DNA of 8,924 nt. It comes from Firmicutes bacterium UBA1426. Lineage in GTDB: Bacteria; Bacillota; Clostridia; Peptostreptococcales; Anaerovoracaceae. Both the position numbers and the translations under genes were made by a program. The stretch is taken from contig DCUA01000149.1 of assembly GCA_002329675.1 (NCBI GenBank), positions 1 through 8,924 of the forward strand, in the 5' to 3' direction. Positions 1 through 7,394 of the stretch are shown in pieces (position 1 is the stretch's first letter; each line of letters starts with the position of its first letter). The notes under the pieces are model-generated. The model was not told where the DNA came from. It worked only from the letters and a program-made list of their open reading frames with translations, and searched no databases.

Positions 1-177
1 AGTGAGGTCGTAAATGTTATCATTCAAAACGCCTTTGATACCGTGGGCGGCTCCATATACTTTTGTCACATTGGTGGAAGCTAAGGCTGTCTCTATGCAA
101 CCCAGAGCACTGGCGTTGATAACAGAGGTGGGTCCTCCGGATTGCCCGATCAAAACTGCTCCGACTAACGCTTTCAT
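1..177 (-). CDS. pfp: 6-phosphofructokinase, probably pyrophosphate-dependent, N-terminal part (runs off left edge)
   Basis: The visible 59 residues begin MKALVGAVLIGQSGGPTSVI and continue to a VYGAAHGIKG segment. The phosphate-binding loop GQSGGPT followed by VIN, and the later YGAAHGIKG, are typical of the PPi-using phosphofructokinase group found in many Clostridia. ATP-type PfkA proteins usually read TSGGDAPGMN at this point. The enzyme would phosphorylate fructose 6-phosphate to fructose 1,6-bisphosphate in cytoplasmic glycolysis. The GGD/GDD signature that separates PPi from ATP use lies outside the window, so donor choice is inferred from the N-terminus alone. The ATG at 177-175 is preceded by a strong AGGAGGT site (191-185) with 7-base spacing. 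The gene is divergent from carD and shares its upstream region. About 350 residues would be expected beyond the left edge. Confidence 0.85.
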   Translation of the reverse strand, partial: MKALVGAVLIGQSGGPTSVINASALGCIETALASTNVTKVYGAAHGIKGVLNDNIYDLT

Positions 178-231
178 ATGAATGACCTCCTATACTGATA
201 AGAAATCCACAACTGTGGTTCGCATACATTT

Positions 232-265
232 GCTATAGGATATCACTTTTCCATTTCAATAACAA
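232..265 (-). promoter_or_regulatory. Candidate promoter for the phosphofructokinase gene
   Basis: Read on the minus strand, TTGAAA (259-254) is followed after 16 bases by TATAGC (237-232). An overlapping alternative is TTGTTA (265-260), 17 bases, then TATCCT (242-237). Each matches the sigma-A consensus in four or five positions of -35 and four of -10. Either would start transcription about 50 bases before the ATG at 177. The sequence does not decide between the two. Confidence 0.4.
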
Positions 266-336
266 GTCAATAGCCGATCGTTGCCAGGTGGCCAAACCGA
301 CAATTATAAAGATGTAATTAATTGTTTATTTAATTG

Positions 337-365
337 TTGACATGACAAATTGCATATGATACACT
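337..365 (+). promoter_or_regulatory. Upstream promoter P1 of the carD operon
   Basis: TTGACA (337-342) is a perfect -35 element, followed after exactly 17 bases by TACACT (360-365), a 4/6 match to the -10 consensus. The expected start point is near 372, giving a leader of about 60 nt. An AT-rich stretch with a repeated TTAATTGTT lies directly upstream (318-338) and could act as an UP element. Confidence 0.6.
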
Positions 366-379
366 ATCAAATTACGTCC

Positions 380-408
380 TTGACATGAACGACTGGATTC
401 GATATACT
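380..408 (+). promoter_or_regulatory. Downstream promoter P2 of the carD operon
   Basis: TTGACA (380-385), 17 bases, then TATACT (403-408) is 11/12 identical to the sigma-A consensus with ideal spacing, the best promoter in the window. Start would be near 414-416, so the Shine-Dalgarno site (420-427) lies almost at the 5' end of the transcript and the leader is only about 18-20 nt. The first nine bases, TTGACATGA, repeat those of P1 43 bases upstream. Confidence 0.75.
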
Positions 409-433
409 GGTTGTATGTGAAGGAGGTTCTTTG

Positions 434-910
434 ATGTTCATTGTCGGTGATAAAATAGTATATCCAATGCATGGGGCAGGCATTATCGAGGAGATCGAGG
501 AGAAGAAAATACTCGGACAGACGAGAGAGTATTATATTCTTCGTGTGCCCTGTGGCGACATGAAGATCATGATCCCCATTGACTGCTCGGATGACATCGG
601 GGTCAGACCTATTATCCCCAGCTCCCGTCTCCCGGAGGTATTGGAGTTGCTATCGTCAGAGTCTACGGAAATGTCCTCCAACTGGAATCGCAGATATCGG
701 GAAAATATGGAACTGCTCAAAACCGGAGACATATGCAAAGTAGCAGAGGTCGTTCGCAACCTGATCCGGACAGATCGAACAAAGAAGCTCTCCACAGGGG
801 AAAAGAAGATGCTTACAAACGCAAAGCAGATCCTTATCAGTGAGCTGATACTGGTAGGTAAAATGACTTATGAGGAGGCCGACCGGATTATTGAGACCTC
901 AATAGAATAA
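434..910 (+). CDS. carD: CarD/CdnL-family RNA polymerase-binding transcription regulator
   Basis: The 158-residue product begins MFIVGDKIVYPMHGAG, the standard start of CarD family proteins. Residues 1-60 form the RNA polymerase-interacting (TRCF-like) Tudor domain, which in studied members binds the polymerase beta lobe. Residues 66-157 are helical and carry W-x-x-RYREN at 84-91; in mycobacterial and Thermus CarD the equivalent tryptophan wedges into the upstream edge of the -10 element and stabilises the open complex. The length is typical and nothing appears missing. I chose the ATG at 434 because GGAGG (422-426) lies 7 bases before it. An in-frame TTG at 431 sits only 4 bases from the site and is unlikely. 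Two tandem promoters precede it, and yacL follows after 44 bases with no terminator in between. Autoregulation is possible but not shown. Confidence 0.93.
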   Translation: MFIVGDKIVYPMHGAGIIEEIEEKKILGQTREYYILRVPCGDMKIMIPIDCSDDIGVRPIIPSSRLPEVLELLSSESTEMSSNWNRRYRENMELLKTGDICKVAEVVRNLIRTDRTKKLSTGEKKMLTNAKQILISELILVGKMTYEEADRIIETSIE

Positions 911-954
911 GTATTAAATAACAATATAAAGTAGTGAAAGGGGGTGAGTAATGA

Positions 955-2064
955 ATGATAAAAAAGTTAATAAGAGGTATCATCGCGCTGTGTGGCGGGC
1001 TTCTGGGCTACGGTGTGTCTTTTTTATTTCACGGACTGATGATCGTGACCAACCTGGGAGATGTGCTAGTTCTGAGTGAGAATCAAAAGACCGTATTCAG
1101 CATTGCTTGTGCTGTAATATCCGCAATTATTTTCTTTACTATAGCACCTACTATCGGAAAGCACGGCCAAAAAGTAGCGAAGGATATCGAAACAGACCTC
1201 CAGAAGGTACCATCGGCTGATATTGTGCCCGGTACGTTCGGTTTGGTCGTTGGTCTTTTTGTGGCGTATCTGATCAGCCAGCTCTACATGGGCATTGAAC
1301 TGCCCTTTGTCGGAACTGTGCTGTCTGTTTTGACCTATCTTCTTTTGGGCTATATCGGCGTATTTGTAGCAACAAGAAGAGGAAGAGACATCCTGGCAAC
1401 TGTATCTGTATCTCGTCGGGGAGTACCGGGTACGAAGGCTAAAGGGAAAGGCAGTGATGCCACTCCGAAGATCCTGGACACCAGCGTTATCATCGATGGC
1501 AGGATCGCCGATATTATGAAAACCGGATTTTTGGAAGGAACTATCGTGATTCCCGAATTTGTTTTGGTCGAACTCAGGCATATCGCGGATTCATCTGACA
1601 ACCTGAAACGCAACCGGGGAAGACGGGGTCTTGATATTCTGAACCGGATCCAAAAGGATTATGGTATTGAGATCTATAACACCGACGGGGATAAGTCTCT
1701 CGAGGAGATTCCTGAAGTGGACGTGAAACTCCTGAAGCTGGCACAGACTTTAGGGGGGAAAGTGGTGACCAACGACTTTAATCTGAACAAGGTAGCTCTG
1801 ATAAAGGGTGTTGAAGTACTCAACATCAATGAGCTGGCTAATATGCTGAAACCGGTGGTATTACCCGGTGAAGAAATGGATCTTTTCCTGGTTAAAGAAG
1901 GTAAGGAAAACAACCAGGCGGTCGCCTATCTGGATGACGGAACCATGATCGTCGTCGAAGATGGAAAGAAATACATCGGACAAAACATAACTGTGCTCGT
2001 GACCAGCGTTTTGCAGACAGCTGCCGGGCGGATGATATTCGCTAAACCCAAAAAGGGGAAATAA
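955..2064 (+). CDS. yacL: YacL-type membrane protein with PIN nuclease and TRAM domains
   Basis: The product has 369 residues. The N-terminal part holds about four membrane segments (roughly 8-30, 46-66, 93-112 and 120-138), followed by a basic linker at 141-166. A PIN domain spans about 172-300, with acidic metal-site candidates D175 ([12 protein letters not shown]), E206 (VLVEL), D256 and D274 (VTNDFNL). A TRAM-like RNA-binding domain lies at about 302-362. This order matches the Bacillus subtilis YacL family of membrane-anchored PIN/TRAM proteins. They are presumed ribonucleases, but substrate and role are poorly defined. All four PIN acidic positions are present, so activity is plausible. 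The ATG at 955 starts the frame that encodes MIKKLIRG. An ATG at 951 is in another frame. A purine-rich AAGGGGG (938-944) provides the ribosome site. The stop is two bases from the ispDF start, which suggests coupling. Confidence 0.92.
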   Translation: MIKKLIRGIIALCGGLLGYGVSFLFHGLMIVTNLGDVLVLSENQKTVFSIACAVISAIIFFTIAPTIGKHGQKVAKDIETDLQKVPSADIVPGTFGLVVGLFVAYLISQLYMGIELPFVGTVLSVLTYLLLGYIGVFVATRRGRDILATVSVSRRGVPGTKAKGKGSDATPKILDTSVIIDGRIADIMKTGFLEGTIVIPEFVLVELRHIADSSDNLKRNRGRRGLDILNRIQKDYGIEIYNTDGDKSLEEIPEVDVKLLKLAQTLGGKVVTNDFNLNKVALIKGVEVLNINELANMLKPVVLPGEEMDLFLVKEGKENNQAVAYLDDGTMIVVEDGKKYIGQNITVLVTSVLQTAAGRMIFAKPKKGK

Positions 2065-2066
2065 GG

Positions 2067-3365
2067 ATGTACCAAGGCAAGAGAATAGCTGTAATAGTTG
2101 CCGCCGCCGGTTCCGGTACAAGAATGGGCGGCGGTATTTCAAAACAGTACGTTTCCATCGGAGGGGAGATGGTTTTGGAAAAGGCACTGAAAGCCTTTGG
2201 AAATCACCCCTTTATCGATGATATTTATCTTGTCGTGAAAAAAGAGGACATGCTATTCTGTTATCAGGAATTCATAGAAAAAAGGATGCTCCAAAAGATC
2301 CGGGCAATTATAGCGGGAGGAGAGCATAGGCAGGCTTCTGTCTACAACGGGTTAAAGGTGCTGAACAGTCTTGATCAGAAGGAGCGCCAGGCACAAAAAG
2401 GGCTATTGCCGCCGGATCTGGTTCTGGTCCATGATGGCGCCAGACCCTTTATTTCCGCTGAAGCCATCAGCCGCCTCGTGGAAGCTGCTGCAAAGTCCGG
2501 GGCCGCAACCCTCGGGGTGCCGGTAAAGGATACCATTTCCAGGGTGGAAAATCTCCTGGTAAAGGAGAGTTTAGACAGGGAGTTTCTTTATTCGATACAG
2601 ACTCCGCAGGGTTTTCTTTTTTCCGAGCTTCTTCGCGCACACAGGAAGGCCCGGACTGATGATCATATGGAAACCGACGATGCAGGGCTGGTCAGGCGAC
2701 AGGGGACACCTGTGTCTCTCGTTTCGGGTGATTATACCAACATCAAAATAACCACGCAGGAGGACCTGCAATTTGCCCGGGGGATAACCCGGGAAATTAC
2801 GGATGAAACTAACGACGCTGCGGTCGGATCTGAACCGACATCGTCACCGGTCTGTTTCAGAACCGGAACTGGCTATGACGTCCACGCGTTTGTCAAAAAC
2901 CGGGGTCTCATATTGGGAGGTGTCCGCATTCCATGGGAATTCGGTCTAAAAGGCCATTCCGATGCCGACGTACTGACCCATGCTATCATGGATGCCCTGC
3001 TTGGGGCCTGTGGTCTGGGTGATATAGGAGCACACTTCCCCGATAACGATCCCCTGTACAAAGATATTTCCAGCCTGGCTTTACTGGAAGCGGTGAGGGA
3101 AGCGGTGAGTGCGGCTGGATATGAGATCGGGAATGTCGATGGAACTGTGATCGCCCAGCGACCGAAGATCGCCCCTTACATAAAAGAAATGAAAGCCAAC
3201 ATTGCGTATGCATTAAAAATCGAAAATACAAAAATAAATATAAAAGGCACGACAACGGAAGGACTGGGCTTTTGCGGCAGAGAAGAAGGAATAGCTGCCA
3301 TGGCATCTGCTACGGTTTACAGAAGGGCATCGGCGCCATTGATACAGGAGGAACCACACATATGA
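2067..3365 (+). CDS. ispDF: Bifunctional IspD-IspF: MEP cytidylyltransferase fused to MEcPP synthase
   Basis: One 432-residue frame carries two MEP-pathway enzymes. Residues 1-236 are IspD, which joins CTP to methylerythritol 4-phosphate: AAAGSGTRM (12-20) with R19 and K26 (SKQY) of the active site, VHDGARPF (121-128), IQTPQGF (177-183), TDDAGLV (203-209) and K227 (IKIT). Residues 237-262 are a polar linker. Residues 263-420 are IspF, which cyclises the later intermediate with release of [11 protein letters not shown] with metal ligands D271 and H273, [10 protein letters not shown] with H305, and [10 protein letters not shown] (393-402). All key residues are present, so both halves should work. 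The IspE step between them is not encoded here. Fusion is best known in alpha- and epsilonproteobacteria; separate genes are usual in Bacillus. The start at 2067 is two bases after the yacL stop; the TGA overlaps the proS ATG. Confidence 0.95.
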   Translation: MYQGKRIAVIVAAAGSGTRMGGGISKQYVSIGGEMVLEKALKAFGNHPFIDDIYLVVKKEDMLFCYQEFIEKRMLQKIRAIIAGGEHRQASVYNGLKVLNSLDQKERQAQKGLLPPDLVLVHDGARPFISAEAISRLVEAAAKSGAATLGVPVKDTISRVENLLVKESLDREFLYSIQTPQGFLFSELLRAHRKARTDDHMETDDAGLVRRQGTPVSLVSGDYTNIKITTQEDLQFARGITREITDETNDAAVGSEPTSSPVCFRTGTGYDVHAFVKNRGLILGGVRIPWEFGLKGHSDADVLTHAIMDALLGACGLGDIGAHFPDNDPLYKDISSLALLEAVREAVSAAGYEIGNVDGTVIAQRPKIAPYIKEMKANIAYALKIENTKINIKGTTTEGLGFCGREEGIAAMASATVYRRASAPLIQEEPHI

Positions 3366-5080
3366 GAATGACCAACATGTATTTGAAGACCTTGAGAGAA
3401 GTGCCTGCAGAAGCGGAAATACCCAGTCATATATGGCTGCTCAGAGCCGGAATGATACGAAAGCTCGTATCCGGTGTTTACGGTTTTATGCCACTTGGCA
3501 GGCGAGTGCTGCAGAAGATCGAGGCCATTGTCCGCCAGGAGATGGATGCCAAGGGAGGGCAGGAAATACTTATGTCCGCCATTCAGCCTGCGGAACTCTG
3601 GCAGGAATCCGGAAGATGGTATGCTTACGGACCGGAAATGTGGCGTCTTAGGGATAGAAACGACCGGGACTTCTGTCTTGGGCCAACCCATGAAGAAATC
3701 TTTACAGACATTGTTCGCAGCGAGGTGGATTCTTATCGTCAGCTCCCCTTGAATCTCTACCAGATACAAACGAAATACAGAGATGAGAAGAGACCCAGAT
3801 TCGGGCTCATGCGCAGCCGTGAATTCATAATGAAGGACGCCTACTCTTTCGACAGAGACTGGGAAGGCCTGGATAAAAGCTATAATGAGATGTACGATGC
3901 CTATGAAAAGGTGTTTGAAAGATGCGGACTCACTTTCCGTGCTGTGGAAGCGGATACCGGTGCAATAGGCGGAAGTGATTCCCACGAATTCTGCGCGCTC
4001 TCCGAGTATGGAGAAAGCGAGATCGCATACTGTGAGCAGTGCAGTATGGCGGCCACCACTGAGAAGGCAGCTTGTGTGGACGATACTCCTGACAGCGCGG
4101 AAATGCTGCCCCTTGAATTGGTTCATACACCCGGAACCAAAACCATTGCGGATGTAGCTGCTTTTCTTGGAATTGATCACAAGCAGACCATTAAGGCGTT
4201 GCTTTTCGAAGTCTTTCAACAGGAGTACCGCTATGTGGCTGTCTTTATCAGGGGAGACAGAGAACTGAACATGACAAAGCTGATCAATGCTCTTAACATC
4301 CCCGAGCATGCCATCGAGTTTGCCGATGAAGCGGCTATGGGTGCCGAGACGGGGGCTGTAGGAGGCTTTACCGGTCCTGTGGGTCTTCGTAACTGTAAGA
4401 TCGTCGTAGACAGCGAGCTCACCGGGGCTAAAAATCTCTGCGCCGGAGCGTGCAAAGAAGATTACCACATGCTCAATGTAAACTACGGAAGAGACTATAC
4501 CGGAGACATCGTCACAGATCTCAAGCTCACGAAAGAAGGCTATCCATGCCCTCAGTGCCAGGGTCATATCAAGATCACAAGAGGTATCGAGGTAGGTCAG
4601 GTCTTTAAATTGGGGACCAAATACAGTGAGGCCATGCATGCATATTATAAGGACGAAAATATGCAGGAAAAAGTCATCGTTATGGGTTGCTACGGTATTG
4701 GTATCAGCCGGACTCTGGCTGCAATAGTGGAACAGCATCACGATAAGGATGGCATCATCTGGCCGCTTGCCGTTGCGCCCTATCATGCCATTATCACAGT
4801 AGTGAACGCTGCTGATGCAGTGCAGATGCAGCTGGCGGAGAAGATTTACGACGAATTGCAGAAAGAAGGGGTAGAAGTTCTGCTTGATGACCGGGATGAG
4901 CGGCCCGGTGTGAAGTTCAAAGATGCGGATCTCATCGGTATACCTATTCGCATCACCGTAGGAAAGAAAGCTGCAGACGGGATCGTAGAGTACAAAATGC
5001 GTGGTGATGAGAAGAGCACGGATAAGACGGCAAGTGAAGCAACAGCTGTTGTATTGGAGCTTGTGAGACCTTATATATAA
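3362..5080 (+). CDS. proS: Prolyl-tRNA synthetase, bacterial type with editing domain
   Basis: The 572-residue class II synthetase attaches proline to tRNA-Pro in the cytoplasm. Visible landmarks are CLGPTHEE (105-112), motif 2 in [20 protein letters not shown] (139-158), [12 protein letters not shown] (199-210), and motif 3 in GCYGIGISR (442-450). The inserted YbaK-like editing domain, which removes alanine mischarged on tRNA-Pro, spans about 250-380 and keeps the key lysine K278 (QTIKAL). CxxC pairs at 224-227 and 396-399 flank that insertion and could hold a metal. The C-terminal anticodon-binding domain starts near 475 and includes [11 protein letters not shown] (516-526). The ATG at 3362 is supported by AGGAGGA (3346-3352) and by a 4-base ATGA overlap with ispDF. 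The frame is open further upstream, but only inside ispDF coding sequence. I see no T-box leader, so control is probably through the operon. Confidence 0.96.
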   Translation: MRMTNMYLKTLREVPAEAEIPSHIWLLRAGMIRKLVSGVYGFMPLGRRVLQKIEAIVRQEMDAKGGQEILMSAIQPAELWQESGRWYAYGPEMWRLRDRNDRDFCLGPTHEEIFTDIVRSEVDSYRQLPLNLYQIQTKYRDEKRPRFGLMRSREFIMKDAYSFDRDWEGLDKSYNEMYDAYEKVFERCGLTFRAVEADTGAIGGSDSHEFCALSEYGESEIAYCEQCSMAATTEKAACVDDTPDSAEMLPLELVHTPGTKTIADVAAFLGIDHKQTIKALLFEVFQQEYRYVAVFIRGDRELNMTKLINALNIPEHAIEFADEAAMGAETGAVGGFTGPVGLRNCKIVVDSELTGAKNLCAGACKEDYHMLNVNYGRDYTGDIVTDLKLTKEGYPCPQCQGHIKITRGIEVGQVFKLGTKYSEAMHAYYKDENMQEKVIVMGCYGIGISRTLAAIVEQHHDKDGIIWPLAVAPYHAIITVVNAADAVQMQLAEKIYDELQKEGVEVLLDDRDERPGVKFKDADLIGIPIRITVGKKAADGIVEYKMRGDEKSTDKTASEATAVVLELVRPYI

Positions 5081-5095
5081 AGACCGGGGAATAAA

Positions 5096-5650
5096 ATGAA
5101 AGAACTCTGGCAGTTGTTTATCACATTTTTGAAAATAGGCACTCTGACCTTTGGCGGTGGTTATGCCATGATTCCGGCTATTCGGAGGGAAACGGTAACG
5201 AAGCGGGGTTGGACGGATGAGGAGGGGATCACGGACTGCATAGCTGTCAGCCAATCCCTTCCCGGCGCTTTTGCTGTTAATGTTGCTATATTCATCGGCA
5301 AACAGGTGAAGGGAATACCCGGAGCTGCAGTGGCTTGTTTCAGCCTGGTTTTCCCCGCTTATTTAACGATCCTTATTATCCTGATGTTCTTAGGAACAGT
5401 GGAGGATAACGTCTATATTACAGGTGCATTTGAAGGAATCAAGGCCGCATCGGTAGCCCTTATCCTGGTGACAACGGTTCAGCTTGGCAGGGGTATTCTG
5501 AAAACCAAAACTGCATGGGTGATTGCCGTGATCTCTTTCATTGCTATCGTACTGCTCTCCGCTAATGCGATCTATGCTATCTTAGCCGGGGGGCTGATCG
5601 GATATTTTCAGTATCAGTATGGTAAGCGCAAGGAGGTGGGAGACAGATGA
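5096..5650 (+). CDS. Chromate transporter family (CHR) protein, short form, first of a pair
   Basis: The 184-residue hydrophobic protein carries one CHR domain. TLTFGGGYAMIP (16-27) is the family signature, and SQSLPGAFAVNVAIFIG (52-68) matches the second conserved block. Full-length ChrA proteins fuse two such domains, whereas short forms come as adjacent pairs that are thought to work together, as with Bacillus YwrA/YwrB. The family exports chromate in resistant bacteria, but the natural substrate of many members is unknown, and chromate resistance should not be assumed here. In block two the common PGP reads PGA in this copy, while the partner keeps PGP. The ATG at 5096 follows GGGGA (5086-5090). 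The gene starts 15 bases after proS and its stop overlaps the start of the partner by four bases. Confidence 0.88.
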   Translation: MKELWQLFITFLKIGTLTFGGGYAMIPAIRRETVTKRGWTDEEGITDCIAVSQSLPGAFAVNVAIFIGKQVKGIPGAAVACFSLVFPAYLTILIILMFLGTVEDNVYITGAFEGIKAASVALILVTTVQLGRGILKTKTAWVIAVISFIAIVLLSANAIYAILAGGLIGYFQYQYGKRKEVGDR

Positions 5651-6180
5651 CTCTGATCCGACTCCTTTTATTATTCTTTAGAATCGGGCTCTTCAGCTTC
5701 GGCGGCGGCTACGCCATGCTCCCCCTTATCTACCAGGGGGCCAACGAGCTGACAGGCATGACAACAGAAGAATTTTCCAGGCTCGTTGCTCTTTCTCAGG
5801 TGACGCCGGGCCCCGTGGCCATCAATGCAGCTACCTATGTAGGCTATCAGTACGCAGGAATTCCCGGAGCTACAGCGGCTACTGTTGGAGTGGTATTGCC
5901 TTCGGTGCTGCTAGTCTTCATTGTAAGTCTGTTCCTGGTAAAATTCAGAGAGAGCGAAGCTATGAAGGCTGTTCTTTCCGGGATAAGGCCAGCAACTGTA
6001 GGCCTGCTTCTTTCTGCTGTGGTATTTCTTGCACAAGGCTCTATATTGACCGGAATGCAGCTTAATCTGCTGCCGGTTGTTTTTTTTCTGGTTGTTCTGC
6101 TTATTGCCGGAAAGTTCAATGGGGATCCTATTCTCCTGACTGTCGTTGCGGGCGTGGCAGGAGCATTGGTAATCCGATAA
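5647..6180 (+). CDS. Chromate transporter family (CHR) protein, short form, second of a pair
   Basis: The 177-residue protein consists of one CHR domain. It has SFGGGYAMLP (17-26) and QVTPGPVAINAATYVGYQ (51-68), both close to the family consensus, and then several hydrophobic segments (about 77-98, 112-130 and 140-155, and a final one near the C-terminus). Its ATG lies inside the end of the previous gene (ATGA at 5647-5650), and a GGAGGTGGGAG stretch in the tail of that gene can serve as ribosome site. The overlap supports translational coupling and equal amounts of both halves, as expected for a two-subunit transporter in the cytoplasmic membrane. Substrate is not readable from sequence. Chromate, or another oxyanion, is the family-based guess. 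Confidence 0.9.
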   Translation: MTLIRLLLLFFRIGLFSFGGGYAMLPLIYQGANELTGMTTEEFSRLVALSQVTPGPVAINAATYVGYQYAGIPGATAATVGVVLPSVLLVFIVSLFLVKFRESEAMKAVLSGIRPATVGLLLSAVVFLAQGSILTGMQLNLLPVVFFLVVLLIAGKFNGDPILLTVVAGVAGALVIR

Positions 6181-6190
6181 GGAGATTAGT

Positions 6191-6670
6191 ATGTGGTACG
6201 GAGGAGTCAGAGTCATCATAAGCGATGAACAGGATCGGTTACTTCTGGTCTGCCAGCACCATGAGGGCAGAGATATCTGGATGCTTCCGGGAGGCGCTAT
6301 CGAAGAGGGTGAGAACGCTATGGAGGCGGCAAGGCGGGAAGTTCTGGAGGAAACGGGCTTGTCGATCCGCGTAGAAGAGCTGATCTGGCATGTTGAAGAG
6401 GTTTCTGAGAAACGGGGACAGAGGTTCGTCAATTACTTCATGGCCAGCACCCTGGACGGGGAGTGCAGGCTGGGGTGGGATCCGGAGCTTGGCGAGGACG
6501 GGCAGGTTCTGAAAGAGATCCGCTTCATGGGACAGGCCGAAGTGGAAGCTATTCCTCATCTATATCCCCCATATATAAAAGATGAGATTTGGGATATCCT
6601 AATGCGATACAGGAAAGGAATGCCAAGAATGCATTCCGTCTATAGAATCAGGAGTCAGTTTAACGTATAA
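6191..6670 (+). CDS. Nudix hydrolase
   Basis: The 159-residue protein has a complete Nudix box, G-x5-E-x7-RE-U-x-EE-x-GU, from G35 to L57: GAIEEGE (35-41), then REVLEETGL (49-57). The metal-binding glutamates E50, E53 and E54 are present, so it should hydrolyse a nucleoside diphosphate linked to another group. The N-terminal strand (VRVIISDEQDRLLLVCQH) and the lead-in DIWMLPGG are typical of small MutT/ADP-ribose pyrophosphatase-like members. The substrate cannot be read from the box. The ATG at 6191 is fixed by AAGGAGA (6179-6185), which begins inside the stop codon of the upstream transporter gene, so it is probably in the same transcript. Confidence 0.92.
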   Translation: MWYGGVRVIISDEQDRLLLVCQHHEGRDIWMLPGGAIEEGENAMEAARREVLEETGLSIRVEELIWHVEEVSEKRGQRFVNYFMASTLDGECRLGWDPELGEDGQVLKEIRFMGQAEVEAIPHLYPPYIKDEIWDILMRYRKGMPRMHSVYRIRSQFNV

Positions 6671-6709
6671 TAGGCATATACTATTAATAACAGAGTGAAG
6701 GAGATCGCC

Positions 6710-7198
6710 ATGAAGAAAATAGTAACTATAGAAATGGAAAACGGAGATGTGATGAAAGCGGAACTCTATCCGGACTTGGCACCGATCACGGTTGCAAACT
6801 TCATCGAGCTGGCGGAAAAAGGCTTTTATGACGGACTGATCTTTCATAGAGTTATCCCCGGATTTATGATCCAGGGGGGCTGTCCGGAGGGAACGGGCAC
6901 CGGCGGACCGGGACATACGATCAAGGGCGAGTTCTCTGCAAACGGCTGCGCCAATCCTCTCATGCATACCAGAGGAGTTCTGTCCATGGCAAGAGCTATG
7001 AATCCCAATTCAGCTGGTTCGCAGTTTTTCATCATGGTAGCGGACGCACCACATCTGGATGGACAGTATGCAGGCTTCGGGAAAGTGATCGAAGGGATCG
7101 AAGTCGCTGACAAAATTGTCTGTGTGAAACGCGACATGAGGGATAAGCCGCAGGAGCCACAGGTGATGAAAAGAGTTTTCATTTCTGAAACGGAATAA
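6710..7198 (+). CDS. Cyclophilin-type peptidyl-prolyl cis-trans isomerase
   Basis: The 162-residue protein is a single cyclophilin domain with no signal peptide, so it acts in the cytoplasm on proline bonds of folding proteins. The active site is intact: FHRVIPGFMIQGG (45-57) with the catalytic arginine R47, SAGSQFFIM (101-109), and HLDGQYAGFGKV (115-126). Position H115 corresponds to the cyclosporin-contacting tryptophan (W121) of human CypA. Many bacterial members differ there and bind the drug poorly. I place the start at ATG 6710, 6 bases after GGAG (6700-6703). A GTG at 6695 is in frame, but that would put the ribosome site inside the gene. It follows the Nudix gene by 39 bases. No strong terminator follows, only a T run at 7209-7214 with a very weak stem. 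Confidence 0.95.
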   Translation: MKKIVTIEMENGDVMKAELYPDLAPITVANFIELAEKGFYDGLIFHRVIPGFMIQGGCPEGTGTGGPGHTIKGEFSANGCANPLMHTRGVLSMARAMNPNSAGSQFFIMVADAPHLDGQYAGFGKVIEGIEVADKIVCVKRDMRDKPQEPQVMKRVFISETE

Positions 7199-7217
7199 CC
7201 GAATCACGTTTTTTGCA

Positions 7218-7246
7218 TTGACTTTGCTGTAACACTATTGTAATAT
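7218..7246 (+). promoter_or_regulatory. Promoter of the M23 peptidase gene
   Basis: TTGACT (7218-7223), then 17 bases, then TAATAT (7241-7246) matches the sigma-A pattern at nine of twelve positions. Transcription would begin near 7253 and leave a leader of about 140 nt. A second -10-like TATACT (7252-7257) has only a weak -35 partner (GTAACA, 7229-7234), so I prefer the first pair. Confidence 0.6.
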
Positions 7247-7264
7247 TGTCGTATACTTTTATAA

Positions 7265-7394
7265 GAGGCTTCATAATTTAGTACTACCATAGATTATGGA
7301 TAGCGTCATTTCAGAGTCACTAATGAGGAAGCTAATAACCCCGAAGAGCCAATAAGGGCTTGAATGGCACAGCTTTAAAGAGGTAGCTTAACAA
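7265..7394 (+). promoter_or_regulatory. Candidate structured leader RNA before the M23 peptidase gene (class unknown)
   Basis: The non-coding stretch between promoter and start codon can fold as a three-way junction. GGCTTC (7267-7272) pairs with GAAGCT (7328-7333). This encloses the hairpins CCATA/TATGG (7287-7291 and 7295-7299, loop GAT) and TCATT/AATGA (7306-7310 and 7322-7326). A further short stem is GAGCC/GGCTT (7346-7350 and 7357-7361). The ribosome site AAAGAGGT (7377-7384) is open to competing pairings: AAGCTA (7329-7334) with TAGCTT (7384-7389), or CTACC (7284-7288) with GGTAG (7382-7386). Each would exclude part of the junction, as in a translation-controlling switch. c-di-AMP riboswitches often precede wall-hydrolase genes, but I do not recognise their conserved blocks here, nor those of the c-di-GMP, purine or T-box classes. 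Structure was judged by eye only. Confidence 0.4.

Noticed and set aside
20..229. A 69-codon minus-strand frame overlapping the left-edge gene
   Set aside because: It is out of frame with the phosphofructokinase coding sequence (1-177), which has clear motifs and a strong ribosome site.
281..296. Imperfect inverted repeat around GCCAGGTGGC as an operator between pfp and carD
   Set aside because: The perfect arms are only four bases and the position does not overlap a core promoter element; it is expected by chance.
3272..3361. A 30-residue N-terminal extension of ProS
   Set aside because: The extra residues lie inside ispDF coding sequence and do not match the family, whereas ATG 3362 has an AGGAGGA site and starts at the usual ProS N-terminus.
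3317..5254. A 645-codon open frame on the minus strand opposite proS
   Set aside because: It is antisense to a gene with every prolyl-tRNA synthetase motif intact, has no recognisable domain or low-complexity-free conserved stretch, and no fitting ribosome site was seen. It follows from the codon composition of proS.
6643..6682. Internal promoter before the cyclophilin gene (TATAAT at 6666-6671, TATACT at 6677-6682)
   Set aside because: Good -10-like words occur, but no acceptable -35 element lies 16-18 bases upstream of either.
6695..6709. GTG start for the cyclophilin
   Set aside because: It overlaps the Shine-Dalgarno site GAAGGAGA that serves ATG 6710.
7185..7214. Terminator after the cyclophilin gene
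   Set aside because: Six T residues at 7209-7214 are present, but the only stem nearby is CGG/CCG of three base pairs with a gap before the T run, too weak to support.
7265..7394. c-di-AMP (ydaO), c-di-GMP, purine or T-box riboswitch
   Set aside because: The conserved sequence blocks of these classes that I can recall are absent, so I kept only an unclassified leader call.
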